Below are positions 9,719 to 19,359 of a stretch of DNA of 64,000 bases, one piece after another (the stretch's first letter is position 1; each line of letters begins with the position of its first letter). Both the position numbers and the translations under genes were made by a program. The notes beneath the pieces are model-generated. The model ran no database searches. It worked only from the letters and a program-made list of their open reading frames with translations, and had not been told where the DNA came from. Origin of the DNA: Anagrus nilaparvatae (lineage: Eukaryota > Arthropoda > Insecta > Hymenoptera > Mymaridae); the NCBI GenBank assembly GCA_022575985.1, contig JAKSXM010000237.1, forward strand, positions 4,296,501 to 4,360,500. The letters are read 5' to 3'.

Positions 9719-10889
9719 ATGAAGGATCAAAAATTAGCCGAAGAGATTGAAAAAACGCGCAAAATTATTCGTAAAAAATATGAGTTATTGAATGAGCATT
9801 TGGCTGGGGACGAGGCAAGCTTCGCCAAAAGATACAAACCGCTAATAGAACCTTTAGAGAATATAGCCAAGTTGAATTCTACCCCCAATCCTCCTGCTTT
9901 TTCAACACCAGTGAAAAATAACGCTGTAAGCACGGTTAAAAAACCATCGACGAAAAAAAGAAAAATTTTAGATGTATCTGCCTTATCGGCACTGCGCTTT
10001 TTTTATCCGAACAAACGCTTGCATGGAAACCCGAACATGAATAATGTGAATAACGTGAACTTGGTCAACCAGCCCCACGTTGACGTTGCTGGCGTTGCTG
10101 ACGTTGCTGGCGTTCACGATGCTGACGATGCTGACGTTAGTGCAGCATCTGAGGATAGCAGTGGCGAAACCGATGGTTAAAATACAAGTATCAGTAATCC
10201 AGAATTTAACGATTCGTCTATGGACACTTTGAATTTGGATGACTATCTTCAGACTATTCACCCCCTCCCTCGTACATATGTAGAAGAGTTTTATAGAAAT
10301 TTCAATTCAAATGACACGGTCTACGGTCCTTACGTAAAAAATGACGAGCAACTTTATCTAGGCAACCAAACTCTGTCATTCGCTTCTAATGGGGATATAA
10401 TTATAGGCGAAGATATCGTTTATCCAGGTACAGATGGCTTATATAAGCTTATATTTAGAAATCGTCCTTTAAAAGATGAGTATACTTACACCGATCGGAA
10501 AAATTACTTGGAAATATTAAAAAATACTGGTGCGTATTTACAAAATAATGGGAAAAAAATTAAAATCAGTGCAAGCTTCAAGTATAAAGAAATTGTCTCG
10601 GCTTTAGCACAAAAAAAATCAAAATAAAAAAGGTAGTGGTTTCAGAAATCCAATTCCTAATAAAAAATCGCGATTTCGAACTGATATAATCAGATATAAT
10701 CCTTGTCCCAAACAATACGTTTGGTTTGACGACGTTAATGAGATCGTAGATCGCCTGCGGCTATTAATTAGTGAACAAGAAGCCGGCAATACGTCGGTTT
10801 CTAATGAAATCACGTCAATTATTGAAGAACTCATGGAAATAAATCTTATTATAAATAATTGCGCAAATGTAAAAAATCCATCATTCTAA
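9719..10889 (+). pseudogene. DUF8207-like Polinton protein, one stop and one frameshift
   Basis: The N-terminal 153 codons encode a charged helix (EEIEKTRKIIRKKYELL), a proline/serine linker with an STKKRK basic cluster, and a repetitive DVAGVADVAGV tail. A TAA at 10178-10180 interrupts it; the same frame continues at once to the conserved domain, with YGPYVKNDEQLYLG, a GTDGLYKLIF block and YLEILKNTGAYLQ. Near the A-run at 10612-10618 the frame shifts and the C-terminal region follows to 10889, with YVWFDDVNEIVDRLRLL and EAGNTSVSNEI. From memory this block order is that of the DUF8207 proteins of arthropod Polintons, thought to be virion-associated. About 390 codons in all. The gene starts 51 bp after the ATPase. 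Confidence 0.75.
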
Positions 10890-10891
10890 GC

Positions 10892-12080
10892 ATGTCTGTT
10901 GTCGATAAATTTGGTATTCCGTATAAAAAGCGGAAAAACGAAGGAAATTTTGATTCTGGAAAATAGTACAAGTTACAAAACAAGGTACAATATTACAAAA
11001 CTATTTTAGAAGACAATGAAAATATAAAAAAGCAAATTAAACAACTTGCCGATAATATAGGTAAATTAAATTACGATAAAATTATTGAACTGGTAACTTT
11101 AATTGAAAATGCATCGAAAATTGGCGTGCAACAAAAATTCAAAAATTCATTGTCAACTCAACAGCTTCAGTTTATTAATAATACCGATGAAAAAATAAAA
11201 AAAACTTCAGAAGAGTTTGAAATATTGGTTGCAAACAGAGAAAAAGAAATCAGAAAAAATTTCACAGAGCAACTTGATGACTTGAGATTCAAAAATTTGC
11301 AAATCGAAACTCGTACATCAAAAGAATTTGAAAAATTTTCAGAATTGATTCAAACGCATATCTGGCATATTTTAAAAAACGAGTACAATTATAAATTTTC
11401 AGCAAAAGAGCCAGTAGAGCCGGCAGGAAATTTGGGCGATGTAAATTTTAAAATTTCAGCTTTGCAGCAGAGGCTAACCAATGAATTAACTAATATTATT
11501 TGTAAAGAAAATGCAAAAATTATAGCTCAAGAATTGATAGAAAAAAATAAAACTGAAAAAGAAAAATTTATCAGATTTCGAAAAAAAATTACCTATCGAA
11601 AATCCGGAAACTAGTACAAATGAAAATTCAAATAATGACATAGATAATTTGAAATTCAAATATAAACAGCTGGATGAACGTTTGACGCGGGAACTCGAAA
11701 ATATAATTAAATTGATTCCAAAGCAAGCAATTTTAAATAACGAAAATATTACATCAAAAAATAATTCAGGAGAGTATAGTATAGTATAGTATAGTACCCA
11801 AGCTAGCGAGTCGGAAAAAAAAGATACTCTTAGCCTTGATTCGCTACTTTTTAAAATTACGCAAACAAATAAACGCATAGACACAGAATTTGTAAAAATT
11901 TACGAGAATATAAATAATAAAAAAGAAGCAGAAATAAAAAATCAAGATATTGAAAAAATAGACGTACGAAAATCGAGCAACAACGATTTAAACGCGTTAC
12001 TTGATGAAAAATTGAATGAGTATAAGATAGACAAGGAAACTTCTAAGAAAATTGAAGATCTTCAATTTAAAATGAAGTAA
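10892..12080 (+). pseudogene. Long coiled-coil protein, broken
   Basis: An ATG at 10892 opens a basic N-terminus (KFGIPYKKRK), then a TAG at 10964-10966, then the same frame continues as a lysine/glutamate-rich coiled coil to 11614. A shift near 11600 and a (TATAG)n slip at about 11770-11796 move the reading to other frames that stay coiled-coil to the TAA at 12078-12080. Two segments resemble each other (around RLTNELTNI and RLTRELENI), so the rod has internal repeats. The gene follows the DUF8207-like gene by two bases. A fibre or spike stalk protein would suit this place in a virus-like element, but that is inference; no knob domain is visible. Confidence 0.6.
11770..11796 (+). repeat. (TATAG)n pentanucleotide microsatellite inside the coiled-coil gene
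   Basis: About five copies of TATAG. Five-base units change the reading frame whenever the copy number changes, so this run is a direct cause of one frame break in the gene. Confidence 0.8.
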
Positions 12081-12199
12081 GTCGAAGCTAAAATATTATT
12101 GTTAAAAAAAACATCTAAGCAAGCATAAAACATCGTATATATATTTCGTGTTTATAAAATAAAAAATTTCAGTTTACAAACAGCAGTAATCAGTGACGT

Positions 12200-12382
12200 T
12201 TGTGGGATCTACTTGAACGAAACTCCGATATTTTAGCTTGTGTGAAGTGCAGACAATACTTGAAAAAATGTGAATTTTGCCAAGATTATTATAAAATGAC
12301 GTGCCAAAACATTACTACATCATTTTTAATACATGCATTCATACTGGTTATACAAATTTTTACATTAATTTACTATTACTAA
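12200..12382 (+). CDS. Short cysteine-rich ORF before the integrase
   Basis: A 60-codon frame with CVKC, CEFC and a further C, suggesting a zinc-binding knuckle, followed by a hydrophobic end. It starts at a TTG, follows a TTTCAG motif at about 12165-12171 and lies 8 bp before the integrase ATG. It could be a leftover exon or a small accessory protein. I recognise no family, and it may be chance. Confidence 0.2.
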   Translation: MWDLLERNSDILACVKCRQYLKKCEFCQDYYKMTCQNITTSFLIHAFILVIQIFTLIYYY

Positions 12383-12389
12383 AAAAAAA

Positions 12390-13315
12390 ATGTCAAAAGC
12401 TTCACTCGTGGAGGAAATTCATAAACCTGCGAGAAAAAACTTTCCACGCAGACATGTTGTTGTTCTTGGTTTGGACGATCTTTGGATGGCAGATTTGATG
12501 GATTTACAGCTGTACAGTAGATTCAATTCAGGATAAAATTATGTATTAATAATAATAAACGCATTCTCGAAGTATTTATGGGTTGAACCTTTGAAAACAA
12601 AAAATGCAAAAGATGTGACTAGGGCTTTTGAAAAAATTTTAAAAGAATCGAAAACGCGTGTGAAAAATCTGCAGGTTGACCAAGGTACCGAATTTGATAA
12701 TAAGGAGTTTAAAGAATTAATGAAAAAGTATAATATAAACATGTATTTGAGTTTTACGCATATAAAAGCCAGCATGGCGGAACGTGCAATTAAATTTCTC
12801 AAAGGAATAATATGGAAGAGATTTAGTCTCAATGGAAGTTACAAATACATTAATTGTATACAAGAAATTGTTTCGAAATATAATGAAACAAAACATGACA
12901 CGGTAAATATGAAACCGAAGGACGTGAGGCAAAAACACGAAAAAATATTGTTAAGTACAGTTTATAATTACGACTCTAAACGTATTAAGAAACCTAAATA
13001 TCGACTGGGAAAAAGGTCCGCATATCTCGATACAAGGGGATTTTTGAAAAGGGATATCTGCCTTCTTGGTCCACAGAGCTTTTTACAATCGCGGGAGTTC
13101 AAAAAACGAATCCAGTGACATATATCTTAAAAGACTATCAAGATAATTTAATATCCGGGGCTTTTTACGAATATGAGATTTAAAAAACAAAATATGATGA
13201 TACTTACCTTGTTGAGAAAATTTTAAAAACAAAATCCGATAGCTATTTTGTGAAATAACTTGGATTTGACAGTTCACATAATAGCTGGATAAAAAAATCA
13301 GAATTATTAAAATAA
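12390..13315 (+). pseudogene. Retroviral-type integrase with C-terminal chromodomain, broken
   Basis: The start at 12390 gives MSKASLVEEIHKPARKNFP, the usual beginning of arthropod Polinton integrases. The catalytic core shows ADLMD, VDQGTEF and SMAERAIKFLK, so D, D and E are present with about 33 residues between the last two. Breaks: TAA at 12534-12536, a frameshift near 13012, TAA at 13181-13183 and TAA at 13256-13258. The last two flank a chromodomain (YLVEKILKTK, then LGFDSSHNSWI), where the second stop replaces a conserved tryptophan. The enzyme would insert element DNA into the host genome, and the chromodomain may target chromatin. Damage rules out function here. It runs tail-to-tail with polB. 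Confidence 0.85.
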
Positions 13316-13828
13316 ATAAAACAAAATTATATATATTTTTTTTTTAACATGTTTTTTATTCATTTAATTTCCCCACCCTAAATTTCGTTTATTTTGTAAT
13401 GGCCCCAGGGCAGAGTTTCCACAGAATCTGGAAAATGCCATCTTTTATCATCCTTAAATCGCAATGCAACTTTTTTTTCACAAATTGTATAAACATTATG
13501 ATTTTTTGATCTAATGCTAGACTGTTCACATGTAGTAATTTAATTTTCAAAAATACATTTTTTATAATTTTCAAATCTCAATTTATTTTCAATTATATTT
13601 TTTCTGACACCCTTAGCTCTTTTTATTTCCACATTGTCTTCTGTTAAAACCGCATACATTTTTGCACAAATCGTGACGATTTCCCGAATTATACTATTAA
13701 TTAAGGACCTAATATACCCCTTATTTTTCGCCAAATGCATACTACAATATCTTCACAAACTTTACCTTTGATGATAACTATGTGTAGACTCATATTTTTA
13801 TTAACCCACTCGTTTATTACTATTACAA

Positions 13829-14160
13829 TGTCTAGACACATAAATAATGATTTTTCCTCTACCTTATTATAAAAGATATTATCACGTAATATATAAAAAG
13901 TCTAGACACATAAATAATGATTTTTCCTCAACCTTATTATAAAAGATATTATCACGTAACACATAAAAAGTCTAGACACATAAATAATGATTTTTCCTCA
14001 ACCTTATTATAAAAGATATTATCACATAACACATAAAAAGTCTAGACACATTATAAAAGACATTATCACGTAACTCATAAAAAGTCTAGACACATAAGTA
14101 AATTAACCAGTCTATATTACATAGCAATAACACGTGTTTCCTATTAAAGAAAGTCTAGAC
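13829..14160 (+). repeat. 70-bp tandem repeats within the polB insertion
   Basis: The marker GTCTAGACACA recurs at about 13829, 13900, 13970, 14040, 14085 and 14151. The first three intervals are 70-71 bp with near-identical units, each containing CCTTATTATAAAAGATATT; later units are shortened. In a solo LTR such repeats would lie in U3 and could act as enhancer units. Confidence 0.85.
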
Positions 14161-14407
14161 ACATAAACAATGATATTATCACGTTTTCCCTATTGCACAC
14201 CATATACATAATAATCGTATTTCTATAATATAAGTTTCCATAGTCAAATCCTCACTAGAATTATACACCCCTTAGCAACACCAATAAGAATTTCTCATTT
14301 TTTCCGCCATAATGGAAACACCCTTAGCAACGTACCAAAAAATCCCTAACAACACCAATCAAAAACGATGTATTGAACTATCCTGATTTAACCCCTCCCC
14401 CGAGAAA

Positions 14408-14420
14408 GACTATATAAATC
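14408..14420 (+). promoter_or_regulatory. TATA box in the inserted element
   Basis: GACTATATAAATCGCTGCC starts at about 14408 and is followed by purine/GC-rich sequence with GAGTGAGTTGAG. It is the best core promoter match in the insertion, oriented plus, opposite to polB. Confidence 0.5.
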
Positions 14421-16607
14421 GCTGCCTGAGGGCAGATGAGTGAGTTGAGATCGGGGAATCACACCTATAGACACACAAGCGTGCGGGCAAGTCTGTTCAT
14501 TCTGGTCAATTATAGAAATCCATCTGTTTAGTGTGTAATTAAGTCGAATGTTGAACTTTGATTAAATAAAAGCATATAGTGAATGTCAGTGTTACTTAAT
14601 TGAACTATTTCCTTATACCTTTCCGAAAAACATCCCACGGGATCCAAGAGTATCCTAAATTGCCATTAACATCAATTTAAGGGGTGAAAGCACACAACAT
14701 CAAGAAACAGCATTTAACCAAGTGGGTTAAATACATAACAATACGATCAGATGTTTCGCATTTCATTAATCCAAGCGCGCCTTTATTTAAAATCGGAATT
14801 TTAAACTTATTGTTTGGTGAAAAATTACTTATGTCAAATTTTTCTATATTTTCGCGTATAATTTTATATGGGTCAATTTCTCTAAATCGGTATATAAGTG
14901 AATTGGTGTCACTGTAGACCATTTCAGCCCTTTGCCCGCACAGGGGCCAAATAAAATCATAATGGAATTTATTTAATATATATTTGGCCAAATCTAAAAT
15001 ACAAAAACCTAAGTAAATCGGTCTATTAAAATTGATTAATAGCTTATTTAACTCAACAGCTGCAAAATCATCGTCAAAAAGCTCGATTCTTTTAAAGTTT
15101 GGTCGGGAAATCAAATTTTCAAGGCCGCATCGACCAGACCATTTTCCAGATAAATAAATTTTACTCCATTTACGTATTTGTTCACATAATTTTCCGAAAA
15201 GCCCGTTTAAAAGATTTTTCCAAAAGTTTTTCTCGAATTCGTTAGGCGCATTTTTCCTCATTAATATGCAAAATTCAATATACGGTCGTAGCCATGGTTT
15301 TTGAGCAAATTTCATTACTTTATGAATTTTTTTAATTTGAATTTCATGCGTAATCGCTTGTTTTAAATTTTTATAATGAATAATATAGTTAAATTTATCG
15401 TTCAAGTCGGCCAAAAGCTTCTCAGTTTTACTTCCTGGGGGTTTAGCTCGCGTAGGACACATTGGTAAGTCTATAAATTTATCGTGTATTTCTTTTGGAT
15501 AAGATAAATCAACTTCTAATGCATAACCTACAGGGGATGAATCTGAGACGTTTTGTACATCAAAATCTTCAACGTTTTCTAAAAAACTAAATTCTCCTAC
15601 GGGTAAAAAATCCGTCATAGATGTAGAATACAAGGAGTTAATGTCAAAATAAGTCAAATAAACGTCTGGAAGCTCTGAATTATAGTCGGGCATATAAGAA
15701 TTATTTGCTTTTACATAATTAATATTTGCTGTACATAAACCCCCACGTATAGCACGTTCAAAAAACATTAAATGATCAATGTCAGTTAAGAGTTCCAGAG
15801 ATACGCCAGTATACTTAAGTGCAGCGTCAAATGTAAAGCCGTTTAAAGAGATGTAACACGTTGGGTCTAAATTAAAATATTTCATCATATCATCACGAAA
15901 GTTTTCGAAAATATCCACGAGTAAAATTACATCGCAGCGTAAATACAAAATATAATAATCCTTAATCGTTCTACAGTTAAATTTATTCCAAATATGTTGA
16001 GCTCTAATATATTCCTGGTCAGTTATGTGCGATTCTGTCAATCACGAATAAAAATGCTTTTTTTCAGGTAGCTTGCGTTCATTTAGCTTTTCTCTCGAGT
16101 CTACATACTCGTAAGGGCATATACCTTTTAAGGATAATAAATCGCAATCTGTTTTGTTGGGAAATTCAGATCTTAATGTTTTTTTCTGATCGTCTGATAA
16201 GAAACTTGCTAATTTTTCCAGTGATGCGTTTAAAAATCTTAAACTATCGATAAATTGAAATTTTATTCTTGTGCCATGCACATATTTAATTACGGACGAA
16301 TATTTTTCCATATTTCGAGGTATAACATGTAAATTTCCATCTATGTATTGGGCTAGCTCTTTAATTAAGAAATGCATGTCATAGCCTGAAATATGATTCG
16401 CGATGCAAACTATTGTGAAATTATGCCGATAATTTAAATTGCATTTTTGGTGAGCCAAACCTCTTAGCTAATACTGACATGATCATGGTCCCGGACTTGT
16501 AAATCTTGATCGGAAAATGGTTGTTCACAAATATGACACGTCGTTGCTTCATTAATGTATTTCCAATCATCCTCTGTTAATTCCATAGACTCGTTTGCTT
16601 TGAAAAG

Positions 16608-16690
16608 CTAAAAAAAGTACAATAAATTAAAAAAAAGTACAATAAATTAAAAAAAAATAACAGAAAAATGAACAGAAAATTTTTACTTAC
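16608..16690 (-). other. 83-bp GT-AG intron in polB
   Basis: The donor GTAAGT and an acceptor after a T-run (TTTTTTTAG) remove 83 bp. Reading across it joins the FEVEE end of the exonuclease-side exon to a stretch with the CHIC...RDHDH zinc-binding block that belongs in these polymerases. The intron contains two copies of a TTTAATTTATTGTACTTTTT unit. Confidence 0.75.
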
Positions 16691-18359
16691 TTCTTCAACT
16701 TCAAAAGCGAGCTTTTTTAACTCTTTGGCAAACCATTTTGCACATTCAGTTCCTTCGTAACATTTGTATCCTTGTAATGGCGAATCAAAAGATGCTTTTA
16801 AATAATAACCTATTGCAAAACATTCGTGATGTTGGTATGCATTGATCATTTCAGTAACGTTTTCAGTAGGAAGTAAAATCGATTCCAAATCTAGGTACAG
16901 AACGAAATAATTCTTTAATTTCTTATGAAAATTTTTAAATGTTAATATGTTGTCTGGTTTTTCGGGCAGCTTGATGACGCATTTATTTAATGTACCACAG
17001 ACGACTTTGCAATTTTTCATCAGAATAGAAATAATGTAGACATGAGTTACATATGTGCTTTTTTGTTCTACATTTACTTAACTGCATCGATACAAGCCTC
17101 GATAAATCTGTAATTAGGCAAAAATGATTAGTCCCAAGTTTGCTAATTAATAATAAATTAATACGCTTCTCGCGTTCTTTTTTTGTAATGTATGTAGGCA
17201 GAATCAAATTTTTCTTTTCAATAATAAAAACATTTATAGAGATTGGATTCAATTTTTCAAATTTTTCAATATCTTTGAAAGTAAATGGACCTCTGCCAGT
17301 TTCATTCCCTATACCTTTAAAATTTAATTTCAATTCGCGTAAATTGTATGATCTTGGATCTTTGGGATTAATTTTTGTAGGTTTCAAAGCTGCTGCAATA
17401 CAAAATAGAAAACAGCTGTTTTCATCAGTTTCAATATTAAGTACGGCTTTTGATTTTAAACGTATCCATACAGGCAGTTGAACGAAATTGCCGACTTTCA
17501 AAGCCGTATACTTTGCAATTATTAATTGAATAGATATAATCTGATCTAAGCTCCAGAGGCTTTTTTCTCCTTGAAATTCTTGCAAAAGCACGAGTATTTT
17601 CTCCTTGCTAGATTCATAAAAAGCATTTAAATCAGATATTCTCATTAAAACTTCATACTTGGTATTAAAAAATTTTTCAATTTTTTCAGTATTTTTTAAA
17701 TGAAAAAATCCATTAAATATTATACTTATTTTTACAGAGCCATGTAAATTAAGAGTATTTTTTATATAGTCAACTATTGTTTCTTGACATGCATCAAAAA
17801 ATTCTGAAGGTATTGTATACTTTAAGTTTGCTAAGACTGCACTTTTTAATCGATTCGCAAACACTGATGAATTTAAACTTCGGTGAATTTAAATCCTAAA
17901 TCCCGATTCGTATTATTTACTATTAATTTATAAGCTTCGATATCCTTATTTGTACTTTTGAAAAATTGTTTTTGACTTATATTATGTCGATGCGAATAAT
18001 AATATTCAATAATCATTTTTAGTTGATTACATTTTTTATTAATATTTTCCTTTTTAATTTCTGTAAAATTTTCACGAAAATCAACAAACAATTGATCCAA
18101 CTCGGTTTTTTTCGATTTAATAATTTTAATATAATCAACCATCTTGAAATTTTTTTAAAAAAATAGTGTTTAAAAGAAAACGCAAATATAAACTGGTACA
18201 TTGTATGCTTGCAAGTGCTTAAATACCCGATTTCAGCCCCCACCAGTAGGACTAAATAAAAAAAAGGAGGGTTCAAAATATATTTTAAAGTTAATAGAAT
18301 TTAAATCTAGCATTTTTTTGAAAGTAAATAAAGATTTAAAACTCTAGTATTTTTTTTTT

Positions 18360-19086
18360 AAGGTTGTAGATCGGATCTCAAAAAAAAAAAGTAATCGACT
18401 TTTGTTTTATTTTTTTTCTCAGCTGTTTTATTATGAATTGTTTTACAAATTTTTTTACTTAATTATGAATAATTAATCTTCAAAAATAAACAAAAAAAAA
18501 TTTAGTTCCATGATTAGTACCATTTATAGAGGGCAGCAAAGTAGAGGCCTTAAAAGCATGGCCGCTAATTGATATCGGAAACGGCATTTAAAAAAAAAAA
18601 AAAAAAAATGATTCTTAAAAAGAAAGGTCTCTTACGTGAGAATTTACCTCATTTAGAAAAAAAAATGATAAAATAAAAAAATGGGAGCGCCTGAAAAAAA
18701 AAGTACGAAAATAGACCCTGTTTTTTACCCTTCAACATCCCCTAAAGCAAGCAAAAAATATTTTTTTTAATGAAAAGGTGGTAAATTCATGCGTAATATA
18801 TCTACGCAAATAAAACCCACAAACTTTTTTTGAAATCGGACCAGCCAATCCTGAGATCATCTAGCGGCCATTTGAAAAAAAGTGGTTTCGAGTAAAACGC
18901 GTTTAAAGTTTTTTTTTGCTGTATTACACATACGAATCGCGCTCGGTAAAACACGTTTATAATCGTTCAAATTTTCGAATTTCATTACAATATTTTAACA
19001 GGTGATTTTTGAAGGTCTAAGTAATTCAAAAAAAAAATAAAAAAAAAATCAATTAATTTTTTTTAGAGATCCAATCTACAACCTTC
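18360..19086. mobile_element. MITE-like element with terminal inverted repeats
   Basis: AAGGTTGTAGATCGGATCTC at the left matches, inverted, GAGATCCAATCTACAACCTT at the right, with A/T-rich arms continuing inward. The interior of about 650 bp has no ORF. It lies just outside the right side of the Polinton. Target duplication was not resolved. Confidence 0.6.
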
Positions 19087-19359
19087 AAGAAGCAAAAAAT
19101 TTTCTTAAACTCTAGTTTCTTGTATACATAAATTCTTGAAAAAAAGATATAGACTATAAAAATATTAATTTTTTAAAATAAAAAATACAATGCCTTTTTT
19201 TATTCGGGGTTAGGTATAAGGAGCAGGGGAATGGAATACTACAAAAAAAGCTTAATTTCTTAAATTTATTAAAGTGAAATAATATTTTTTTTTAATTTTA
19301 AATACAATTTTTAATAGTTACAAAATTTTATGTGAGTACAGTATATAAAAACAAATTAT

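Larger units (their letters stand above)
13695..14740 (+). mobile_element. About 1-kb insertion inside polB (solo LTR or LTR-like)
   Basis: PolB coding similarity stops at about 14741 and resumes at about 13694, so the DNA between is an insertion. The 4-bp sequence ATAC sits at both junctions (13691-13694 and 14741-14744) and could be a target duplication. Inside are 70-bp tandem repeats, a TATATAAATCGC promoter box near 14411, GC-richer transcribed-looking sequence, and an ATTAAATAAAAGC poly(A)-like signal near 14563. This order resembles U3-R-U5 of a solo LTR. The ends do not give a clear TG...CA pair, so the class is not settled. Confidence 0.55.
13378..18142 (-). pseudogene. Protein-primed DNA polymerase B, decayed and split by an insertion
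   Basis: From high to low: an N-terminal charged helix (17873-18142), a cysteine-rich N-terminal region (16983-17864), a segment with FVLYLDLESILL (16691-17020), an 83-bp intron, a zinc-binding CHIC...RDHDH block, an exonuclease part with ISGYDMHFLIKEL (16045-16458), and the palm with YFDINSLYSTSM, KNLLNGLFGKLCE and YSDTNSLIY (14741-16041). The C-terminus (RAKGVRKN, then LPWGHYK) lies at 13378-13694, beyond about 1 kb of foreign DNA. Breaks: frameshifts near 17868, 16475 and 13550, and TGA at 16042-16044. The palm motif usually reads DTDS; here it is DTNS, losing a catalytic aspartate. It would copy the element by protein priming. Confidence 0.9.
4050..18200. mobile_element. Polinton/Maverick (adintovirus-like) element, decayed
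   Basis: The block combines protein-primed PolB, a retroviral-type integrase with a C-terminal chromodomain, an FtsK/HerA-like packaging ATPase, an adenain-like cysteine protease, double jelly-roll major capsid and single jelly-roll minor capsid proteins. This set defines Polintons. Gene order: a 206-aa gene (+), accessory and capsid genes and PLA2-core-protease (-), then ATPase, DUF8207-like, coiled-coil and integrase (+), and polB (-) at the right. Length is about 14 kb once about 1 kb of later insertion in polB is counted. Most genes carry stops or frameshifts, so the copy cannot be autonomous. Ends are approximate because no terminal repeats were found. Confidence 0.9.

Noticed and set aside
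13829..14160. Regularly spaced repeats as a possible CRISPR array
   Set aside because: The 70-bp units are contiguous tandem copies without unique spacers, in a eukaryotic insertion with a TATA box.
8462..16044. Alternative genetic code or stop-codon recoding in the Polinton
   Set aside because: TAA, TAG and TGA all occur at different residue types, and frameshifts accompany them; ordinary decay is simpler.
4020..18280. Terminal inverted repeats of the Polinton
   Set aside because: I compared both flanks and saw only short T/A matches; the ends may be deleted or more distant.
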